This document shows, piece after piece, positions 35,192 through 41,037 of a stretch of DNA of 42,851 nucleotides; the first letter of the stretch is position 1, and each line of letters opens with the position of its first letter. The notes below the pieces were generated by a model. That model ran no database searches and was not told the origin of the DNA. It saw only the letters and a list, made by a program, of their open reading frames with translations. The DNA lies in NCBI GenBank assembly GCA_947625675.1, contig CANQPH010000023.1:1-42851 (forward strand). Direction: 5' to 3'. Position numbers and translations under genes: made by a program. This stretch comes from an uncultured Acetatifactor sp. (GTDB taxonomy: Bacteria; Bacillota; Clostridia; Lachnospirales; Lachnospiraceae).

Positions 35192-35221
35192 GACAAGCCC
35201 TAAAAAGGTTTGTCTTTTTTC
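35192..35221 (+). terminator. Intrinsic terminator after dnaB
   Basis: GACAAGCC (35192-35199) pairs with GGTTTGTC (35207-35214), one wobble, and six T follow. It ends the gdpP-rplI-dnaB transcript. Confidence 0.85.
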
Positions 35222-35281
35222 TTGCCATAAATAGGGGTCAGGATGGTGAGGGAAAATCTTGAAAAGGAAAGGGGAACCAAA

Positions 35282-36010
35282 ATGGAAGATTTTTTACTGA
35301 TTTCGGATGCCGCAAAAGAGGTGCAGGTAGAGAGCCACGTTCTGCGCTATTGGGAGGATGAATTGCATCTTCCCATTCACCGGAATGAATTGGGCCATCG
35401 CTATTATACGAAAGAGGATGTGGAACGTTTTAAACAGATTAAAGGAATGAAGGAAAGGGGACTACAGTTGAAAGCGATTAAAATGATTCTCAAGGATGGT
35501 AAAATTGACGTGATGGTGCCGGAGGAAGACCCGGGAAAGATTCAGGCCGAAACGGGGCTTTTGACGGATTCCGCAAACGATGCCGCAGCCGGTCTGACGG
35601 ATGAAACCAGAACGGAGAAGGCGCAAAGGCTGCAATGGCTGTTGCAGCAAATGTTTCGAGAGGTTCTGCAGGAAAATAACAGGGAGCTGTGTCAAAATCT
35701 CCGGGAGAGCGTGATCAAGGAATTGGACTACCAATTCCGCATACAGGAGGAAAAGGAAGAGGAAAGGGACAGGATCCGGGAAGAAAGGGAGGAGCTGCAT
35801 TATCAGAAGCTGGACGAGCTTCTCCGGGCCAAAAGCGGAAGGATGGCCCGGAGAGAAAGGCTGGAAAAGCCTCGGAAGTCGGAAAGATCCCGGAAATCGG
35901 AGAATTCCCAAAGAGTGAAAGCCTTGTTTTTCAAGAAAGATAAGGAGGTTTCGGTCGGCCAATCCGTCAAAAAGGCTGGTTCAGGGTCCGTTCCTCCAGC
36001 AGAGCGATGA
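35282..36010 (+). CDS. MerR-family transcriptional regulator with long coiled-coil tail
   Basis: 242 residues. The N-terminal winged helix (LLISDAAKEVQVESHVLRYW, GHRYYTKEDVERFKQIKGM) is MerR type. After about residue 80 comes a long Glu/Arg/Lys-rich region (REEREELHYQKLDEL, RRERLEKPRKSERSRKSEN) predicted to be helical or disordered. RacA-like chromosome-segregation MerR proteins share this kind of head-plus-tail plan, so that is one option. AAAGGGG precedes ATG 35282; an ATG at 35243 is an alternative. Its 3' end overlaps the convergent SGNH gene by 44 bp. Confidence 0.8.
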   Translation: MEDFLLISDAAKEVQVESHVLRYWEDELHLPIHRNELGHRYYTKEDVERFKQIKGMKERGLQLKAIKMILKDGKIDVMVPEEDPGKIQAETGLLTDSANDAAAGLTDETRTEKAQRLQWLLQQMFREVLQENNRELCQNLRESVIKELDYQFRIQEEKEEERDRIREEREELHYQKLDELLRAKSGRMARRERLEKPRKSERSRKSENSQRVKALFFKKDKEVSVGQSVKKAGSGSVPPAER

Positions 36011-37457
36011 TTTTCTGCGCCAGAAGAAAGTAGCCGCTTTCCTTCAGGTGCCATTCTTCGAAATAATAGGAAGCATTCGTATCCTCTTCGGGCTCCAGAC
36101 CGACGGCCAAGTTCAGACAGGGGAGGTTTTCTTCCCGGGCGATTTCAACAATCGCATCCACGTAATCGGATAACGTCCCGCCCGTTTCTCCCGGTTGGTC
36201 ATGATAGGGATAGCAAAAGGCGGGGGTCACCAGCAGAATCACGGCATTTGGATAAGTTTCTTTCAGCCGTCCGATTCCGGTTCGCAGCGCCCCTGCAAAG
36301 GTCTGCGTATCGAGGGGATCTCCCTTGTTGTCGATCGGAGTGCCCGCGAAATAATCCGTGATGCCATAACTGATTACAAAACAAAGGGAGGCGTCAGTTC
36401 CCATGCTTCTCATGCTCCCCATGCTTTGCATGCTTCCCATATCCGGAGAATAAGGCGCAGGGGACAGACTGCCGGTACAAAAACCATCGATGAGGCCCGG
36501 AAAAGAAATATCATAATCGGAAGGATCGCTGGCTTTGGCGCTGCTTATGACATAACTGTAGGTTGAGGCACCGGACAGATTGGTGACCGCTCCAGGAAGG
36601 GACAGGCTGTCCAAAGGCGCATCAAAAGAAATATCCCCCCAAAATGTGATTTCCCAGTCAGAAAGATCCGGGAGAGGGGAAGCGTCTTGACGTTTCCTGG
36701 TGATCAATTCCTCCAGCTTGGAAAAGCACGTCTCCATGTCGTATGGCGTGATCTTTGCGTTTTGATCGCAAAATGTGAACAGAAAGATTTTATGGGCAAC
36801 GGAGTCATTGAAATCAAAGTATCCATCGTAATTGCCGGGATTCTCGATCAGCCATTCTTCCGCTCCCAGAAAAAAAATGGATACATTGTCATAGACTGAC
36901 AGATGTGCGATCAGTCCCTTGTAAGCGGCAAAGGCATATTCCAATTCCGTCTCATTGAGGGAGAGCCAGTAATCTATGGATGGACAGGGGAGAAAAATAT
37001 TATACTGCAAAGAGGGGGTGTCCTTGATATAATTCAACAGCTTTTTTTGCAGATCCTGGTTCCAGCGTTTTGTTTTTCCCCCATTGGAAAGCCAGATTTG
37101 ATAGGGATCCAGTCCAAGGCATATGGCCTGAGTGACATTTCCTCTGGAGAACGCCGCATCCAGGTAGGCGGACAATTCCGTTAATGTCTGGGGTTGATAA
37201 GAGGAAAAAATCGGATTCCAGCCGCGGTAATTGACAAAGTCCTCCTTTTTATAATGCCCAATGGGATACATGGAGAAAAAAACGGTATCGTAGGATGCCG
37301 AGGAAATTTGCTCCAGATCCTGGAGCATGGCCTGGGGATGGGCGGCAGGCCTTGAAAAGTGATAGAAAAGGAAACCGCCGCCCGCCACAAGGAACAGGAG
37401 CAGTAAGACGATATATGGAGTTCTTCGAAAATGGTTTGCCAGATTGGATAAATGCAT
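35967..37457 (-). CDS. Membrane-anchored SGNH-fold protein lacking the catalytic serine
   Basis: 496 residues with one N-terminal membrane helix (about 14-32) and an outside domain. A conserved N-terminal module (SMYPIGHYKKEDFVNYRGW, GLDPYQIWLSNGG, FLGAEEWLIENPGNYDG) precedes an SGNH domain. In the catalytic block GDS is replaced by GDI (I276, with Ser one residue later), GLND by GITD, and DGCH by EEWH. The mature protein is likely inactive as an esterase. It is 20 bp after its active-looking paralogue in the same transcript. A Met-Gly-Ser-rich insert (MGSMQSMGSMRSMGT) interrupts the C-terminal domain. Confidence 0.75.
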   Translation of the reverse strand: MHLSNLANHFRRTPYIVLLLLFLVAGGGFLFYHFSRPAAHPQAMLQDLEQISSASYDTVFFSMYPIGHYKKEDFVNYRGWNPIFSSYQPQTLTELSAYLDAAFSRGNVTQAICLGLDPYQIWLSNGGKTKRWNQDLQKKLLNYIKDTPSLQYNIFLPCPSIDYWLSLNETELEYAFAAYKGLIAHLSVYDNVSIFFLGAEEWLIENPGNYDGYFDFNDSVAHKIFLFTFCDQNAKITPYDMETCFSKLEELITRKRQDASPLPDLSDWEITFWGDISFDAPLDSLSLPGAVTNLSGASTYSYVISSAKASDPSDYDISFPGLIDGFCTGSLSPAPYSPDMGSMQSMGSMRSMGTDASLCFVISYGITDYFAGTPIDNKGDPLDTQTFAGALRTGIGRLKETYPNAVILLVTPAFCYPYHDQPGETGGTLSDYVDAIVEIAREENLPCLNLAVGLEPEEDTNASYYFEEWHLKESGYFLLAQKIIALLEERTLNQPF

Positions 37458-37477
37458 ATGCGTGTTCCGCCTTTTCG

Positions 37478-38947
37478 TTATTGTAAGGCCAGTGCGTCCT
37501 GCAGTGCGAAGACGATTTGATATCCCAGGAGAAAGCGTCCCAGCTCGTTCAAATGGCAGCCGTCGGCCAGGTAAGTCTCATAATTCTCCGCATTGATGCC
37601 CAGGCCGTCATAATTGTTCATATATAAAACGTCTTCGGATTGGGCCGTCTCCACGACCGCATTTACATAGTCTGTCAGGCGGCCCCCTCCTTCCTGATTG
37701 ATCTCTGTCCCATTGGAAAAGTAAGAACAGAACGGGGGCGTCATCAATAGAATATGTGCTTCGGGATAAGCCTCCCGTATCTTGCGGATACCGGTGCGCA
37801 AGGCGCCGCTGAAGGTGTGGACATCCCAGGGATCTTCGGGATTTTCGACAGGGTATCCATTGAAATAATCGTTGAGCCCATAATGGATCAAAAAGCACAA
37901 TTCCTTATGGGACCTGGTTTGCTCTTCATAAGGAAAAGCTGGGCTGTCCTGGGAAGGAGGAAGCTGTTTCGCCAGAAAGTCGTCGATTGCCATAAGAAAA
38001 GAATTGTCGTGTTCTTCGGAAAGAGTGGCATGGGTTCCGCCGATAGCATAATTGTACACGGAAGCATTGGACAATCCGGCAACGACCCCCGGAATGGAAA
38101 GGCTTCCCCCATAATTGCCGATGACGCTGTCTCCCAGGAAGACCATTTGCATCTGTGAAAAGTCGGGATAAACCGTATTATTTAACTGCTCCCGATAGAT
38201 CAGGCTTATAAGCCGATTTAAATAGCTGCCTGCGTTGGCGGGGGAGACCAGCAATTGATCACTGTACAGGAAAGCCGTGATCATATGGGAAACCAGGGAA
38301 TTGACCAGAAAATCTCCTTCATAATTGGCCGGATTGGCAATGAGCCATTCTTCGGCGCCCGGGAAGTAGACTCTCACGTTTTCATAAGCGTCGAAAAAGG
38401 GCAGTAATTTTCGGCAGGATACCAAGGATTCCAGCAAAGCTTGTCTCTTTAAGCTCAGATAATAGTCCAAAGAGGGATAGGATAGTATGATATAGAAATG
38501 GATGGATGGATTTTTGTCGAAGTAGGGCAAGAGGTAGTGATGGAGTTCTTCGTACAATTCCTGCATATTTCCGCCGCATGACTGCCAGATTTGGTATGGG
38601 TCCAGCCCCAGGCAGACATGACTGACCGAGTTATCCGAGGAGAACAGTGCGTTCAAGTATTCGGAAAGCATGGGCATGGAGGAAATGGGGGCGGAACTCA
38701 TCACCGGAGTCCAGGCATAAAACGTCGTGAAATCATCCGCTCTGAAATGATCAATGGGATACATGGAAAAAAAGGCTCCTTCATAGGAACCATGCTCTAT
38801 TCGCTTCATGTCATACTGCCTGATTTCTTCGGCGTTGCAGCGGAAAAAGAAGAAGGACGCAAAGATCGCCGTCAGGATGACGGTGAACGGCAAAAAGAGA
38901 ATGACGTTATAGGCCTTTCCATCGTTTCGCTGAGGAACTCTGTTCAT
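37478..38947 (-). CDS. Membrane-anchored SGNH/GDSL hydrolase-like protein
   Basis: 489 residues, close in layout to the following gene: one membrane helix (about 14-36), module with SMYPIDHFRADDF, GLDPYQIWQSCGG and FPGAEEWLIANPANYEG, then an SGNH domain. The catalytic set is complete: S274 in FLGDSVIGNYG, IGG, Asn in GLNDYFNG, and Asp and His in DGCHLNELG. It may be an extracellular esterase or O-acyltransferase of cell-wall or secreted polymers; DltD-like proteins have similar anchored SGNH forms. ATG 38947 follows GGGGGAGGG. First gene of the pair. Confidence 0.78.
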   Translation of the reverse strand: MNRVPQRNDGKAYNVILFLPFTVILTAIFASFFFFRCNAEEIRQYDMKRIEHGSYEGAFFSMYPIDHFRADDFTTFYAWTPVMSSAPISSMPMLSEYLNALFSSDNSVSHVCLGLDPYQIWQSCGGNMQELYEELHHYLLPYFDKNPSIHFYIILSYPSLDYYLSLKRQALLESLVSCRKLLPFFDAYENVRVYFPGAEEWLIANPANYEGDFLVNSLVSHMITAFLYSDQLLVSPANAGSYLNRLISLIYREQLNNTVYPDFSQMQMVFLGDSVIGNYGGSLSIPGVVAGLSNASVYNYAIGGTHATLSEEHDNSFLMAIDDFLAKQLPPSQDSPAFPYEEQTRSHKELCFLIHYGLNDYFNGYPVENPEDPWDVHTFSGALRTGIRKIREAYPEAHILLMTPPFCSYFSNGTEINQEGGGRLTDYVNAVVETAQSEDVLYMNNYDGLGINAENYETYLADGCHLNELGRFLLGYQIVFALQDALALQ

Positions 38948-38984
38948 TCTTCCCTCCCCCTTTAGCATTTACTTTTCAAGCAGT

Positions 38985-39136
38985 AGCAGAATTATTGTAC
39001 CACAAGCCCAGACCGGGAAGCGCTGCGAAGCAGCATTTACCGGGCAGGCGGTGGATCGCCGGTACAATGCGCCGCCAAAGCGGCGGCAAGCTGATAAAAT
39101 CAGCTTGGATTCTGCGTCAGCAGAATCATTGTACCA
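38985..39136. repeat. Hairpin-rich element flanked by 18-bp direct repeats
   Basis: AGCAGAATTATTGTACCA (38985-39002) and AGCAGAATCATTGTACCA (39119-39136) differ at one base and flank about 116 bp. Inside are GCTGCGAAGCAGC, CCGCCAAAGCGGCGG, CAAGCTGATAAAATCAGCTTG and ATTCTGCGTCAGCAGAAT hairpins. A reverse copy of ATTGTACC is at 39061-39068. The direct repeats contain, on the minus strand, TGGTACAAT, which resembles an extended -10. It lies upstream of the SGNH pair. Confidence 0.65.
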
Positions 39137-39146
39137 TATCATTCCA

Positions 39147-39194
39147 TAAAAATAAAGTATGTAAATCAGATAAAATCCGGTTTACATACTTTAT
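39147..39194 (-). terminator. Terminator of the ferredoxin gene
   Basis: ATAAAGTATGTAAA (39152-39165) and TTTACATACTTTAT (39181-39194) pair perfectly with a 15-nt loop. On the minus strand the stem is followed by TTTTTAT (39151-39145), so it can end the ferredoxin transcript. Confidence 0.65.
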
Positions 39195-39224
39195 CCTGTA
39201 CTGTCATAAATGATGTATGCGCAA

Positions 39225-39395
39225 TCAATCTTCAGAGATCGCACCTACGGGGCACTGGCCTGCGCATGAACCGCAGTTGATGCACTTTTCGGGATCGATT
39301 TCGAACTTGCCGTCTCCCATGGAGATCGCACCTACGGGGCACTGAGCCTCACAAGCGCCGCAGCAGACACAGCTATCGCCGATTACATATGCCAT
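39225..39395 (-). CDS. Small 2[4Fe-4S] ferredoxin
   Basis: 56 residues; too short for many gene finders. Two clusters: C9, C12, C15 and C19, and C38, C41, C44 and C48, each Cys-x2-Cys-x2-Cys-x3-Cys-Pro, plus an extra C11. The N-terminus is MAYVIGDSCVCCGACEAQCP. The two halves repeat QCPVGAIS, and the DNA of these halves is identical over 23 bases, unusual for so old a duplication. AAAGGAGGAA precedes the ATG. It lies 100 bp downstream of pflA and may supply electrons to radical SAM or other Fe-S enzymes (inference). Confidence 0.95.
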   Translation of the reverse strand: MAYVIGDSCVCCGACEAQCPVGAISMGDGKFEIDPEKCINCGSCAGQCPVGAISED

Positions 39396-39437
39396 GATTA
39401 TGTTCCTCCTTTATGTGATTTTGGATGGGTTTCCTAT

Positions 39438-39466
39438 ATTGTAATATAAATGCTTTCGGATTACAA
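39438..39466 (-). promoter_or_regulatory. Promoter of the ferredoxin gene
   Basis: On the minus strand TTGTAA (39466-39461) and TACAAT (39443-39438) are exactly 17 bp apart. The ferredoxin can therefore be expressed apart from the pfl operon. Confidence 0.65.
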
Positions 39467-39494
39467 GAGCTATTGAGAAAAAACTTGGGGGCTG

Positions 39495-40247
39495 TTATTT
39501 CTCCTCCGCCCTCCGGGCCCGGATACCGTCCAAGATGACCTGTTTTTTCTCGATCACTTTGTTCTTGTCCATGGCGGGAACGCCCTTTAATTTGTAGGGG
39601 ATTCCCAGCTTTTCGTACTTGCTCACCCCCATGGTGTGGTAAGGCAGCACGTCCAGGGCCTTCAAATTGCTGAATTGCCCGATGAAGTAGCCCAGTTGGT
39701 ACAGATATTTGTCATCGTCCGTGATGCCGGGCACCACCACGTGCCGAATCCACATGGGAACCTGTTTCCGATCCAGATAGGCGGCGAATTCCAGGATCCT
39801 GCGGTTGGGCTGGGAGGTCAGTTCCAGGTGCTTGGCGGGATCGATGTGCTTGATATCCAGCATGACCAGGTCCGTGAGGGTCATCAGATGATCCATTTTT
39901 TCCATTTGCGCCGCATTGTCCGGATTGTAGGCGATGCCGGAGCTGTCAATGCAGGTATGGATGCCTTTTTCCTTGGCCAGGGTGAACAGATCGATCAGGA
40001 AATCCAGCTGCATCAGGGGCTCGCCGCCGGTGACGGTGATGCCGCCTCCCTTGTAAAAGCTGATATTGCGCTCATACTGCTCGATGATCTCCGCCGGTTC
40101 CATCAGGGTGCCGGCGTTCATTTCCCAGGTATCCGGATTGTGACAATAGGCGCAGCGCATGGGGCAGCCCTGCACGAAAACCACGAAACGGACGCCGGGT
40201 CCGTCCACGGTGCCGAAGCTCTCCAGCGAATGAATTCTTCCCTGCAT
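39495..40247 (-). CDS. pflA: Pyruvate formate-lyase activating enzyme
   Basis: 250 residues, radical SAM. The cluster motif CxxxCxxC is C28, C32 and C35 in GCPMRCAYCHNPDTW; SAM motif GGITVTGGEPLMQ; IDSSGIAYN and GITDDDKYLYQ follow. The N-terminus SLESFGTVDGPGVRFVVF is typical of PFL activases. It puts the glycyl radical on PFL, here presumably on the separate GrcA-like subunit. AAAGGAA precedes ATG 40247. The intercistronic hairpin at 40275-40311 separates it from the upstream subunit. Confidence 0.97.
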   Translation of the reverse strand: MQGRIHSLESFGTVDGPGVRFVVFVQGCPMRCAYCHNPDTWEMNAGTLMEPAEIIEQYERNISFYKGGGITVTGGEPLMQLDFLIDLFTLAKEKGIHTCIDSSGIAYNPDNAAQMEKMDHLMTLTDLVMLDIKHIDPAKHLELTSQPNRRILEFAAYLDRKQVPMWIRHVVVPGITDDDKYLYQLGYFIGQFSNLKALDVLPYHTMGVSKYEKLGIPYKLKGVPAMDKNKVIEKKQVILDGIRARRAEEK

Positions 40248-40267
40248 AATGTTCCTTTCCCGAATTG

Positions 40268-40311
40268 TGAAAGAACACCCGGAAAGAAAAACAAGGATTC
40301 TTTCCGGGTGT
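40268..40311 (-). terminator. 14-bp intercistronic hairpin between the radical subunit and pflA
   Basis: ACACCCGGAAAGAA (40275-40288) pairs perfectly with TTCTTTCCGGGTGT (40298-40311), loop of nine. On the minus strand it is followed by a TTCTTTC tract, a weak terminator. Partial readthrough would give less pflA than the two subunits, as expected for an activase. Confidence 0.6.
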
Positions 40312-40365
40312 GGTTTCTTCGTTAAACGTTCTCTGCCGCAGATCCCTGCGTCAGGAGGGACGGCG

Positions 40366-40611
40366 TCAGATGCTCTCGTGGAAAGTACGGGAGATAACGT
40401 CGGCCTGCTGTTCCGGAGTCAGCTTGATGAAGTTTACAGCGTATCCGGATACGCGGATCGTGAGCTGAGGATAGTTCTCGGGATGCTTCTGGGCATCCAG
40501 CAACGTCTCTCTGTTCAGAACGTTGACGTTGAGGTGATGGCCGCCCTTTGTCGCATAACCATCAAGTAAGGATACAAGGTTGTCAACCTGTGTGGAATTG
40601 TTTGCTGCCAT
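40366..40611 (-). CDS. grcA: GrcA-like stand-alone glycyl-radical subunit of pyruvate formate-lyase
   Basis: 81 residues matching the C-terminal domain of full-length [23 protein letters not shown], then [19 protein letters not shown], ending in [10 protein letters not shown]. The radical glycine is G56 in RVSGYAV. In E. coli the same domain is both part of PFL and the separate repair protein YfiD/GrcA. Here the core gene upstream ends just before this region, so this looks like an essential subunit and not a spare. AAGGAGGAAA precedes ATG 40611. Order in the operon is core, small protein, this gene, pflA. Confidence 0.92.
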   Translation of the reverse strand: MAANNSTQVDNLVSLLDGYATKGGHHLNVNVLNRETLLDAQKHPENYPQLTIRVSGYAVNFIKLTPEQQADVISRTFHESI

Positions 40612-40668
40612 AATAGTTTCCTCCTTATAATATTTATTATTTATTAATTTGTAATAGCTTATTCAGAT

Positions 40669-40694
40669 CGGAGGGAAGGAATGCCTTCCCTCCG
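40669..40694 (-). repeat. Hairpin before the radical subunit gene
   Basis: CGGAGGGAAGG (40669-40679) pairs with CCTTCCCTCCG (40684-40694), 11 bp, 4-nt loop, with no following T-run on the minus strand. It lies between the small-protein gene and grcA. An AT-rich stretch (40625-40655) follows before the grcA ribosome binding site. It may be an mRNA stabiliser or a processing site. Confidence 0.55.
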
Positions 40695-40719
40695 GCGGTT
40701 CCGGAAGCCAGAGGATGTC

Positions 40720-40920
40720 CTACTGGTAATCATCCAGACCCTGGTGAAGAGTGGGCACACTGCAGGCCAGCGGGGTTCTGGAGCAATCCGTGCACCCCAT
40801 GGTCTGAACGTTCTTGGATTCGTTGGCTGCGTCGGTGTCCACGTTGACGTGTCCCACGCCGTTTGCCATGCCGGAATCAAGCAGCTTGATCAGATCCTCG
40901 ATTGCCATGTTCTCGTCCAT
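40720..40920 (-). CDS. 66-residue Cys-containing protein in the split PFL operon
   Basis: 66 residues, preceded by GAGAGGAG seven bases before ATG 40920. The first half, DLIKLLDSGMANGVGHVNVD, resembles the NLVSLLDG...GGHHLNVNV segment at the start of the GrcA-like subunit, suggesting a shared origin. The second half has no glycyl-radical loop; instead it has C43, C46 and C53 in GCTDCSRTPLACSVP and ends in TLHQGLDDYQ. It might bind a metal or cluster, or hold the PFL core. I do not recognise a characterised family. It lies between core and radical subunit in all likelihood as a co-transcribed gene. Confidence 0.75.
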   Translation of the reverse strand: MDENMAIEDLIKLLDSGMANGVGHVNVDTDAANESKNVQTMGCTDCSRTPLACSVPTLHQGLDDYQ

Positions 40921-40960
40921 TTCGTGTCTCCTCTCTTAAAAATTCGTTACACTGCAAGTC

Positions 40961-41037
40961 TTACTTATTCAGATCCAGTTCTAATGTCAGCGCCATCGAG
41001 CTTGTCGCTTTGCAAGTTTTTACTTATTCAGATCCAG
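40961..41037. repeat. 59-bp-period direct repeat of the PFL core 3' end
   Basis: The 18-bp sequence TTACTTATTCAGATCCAG occurs at 41020-41037 (the true end and stop of the core gene) and again at 40961-40978. CTTATTCAGATC recurs at 40658-40669. On the minus strand the copies read as remnants of the last codons (LDLNK stop). They suggest a past duplication of the 3' end of the gene. Confidence 0.75.
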
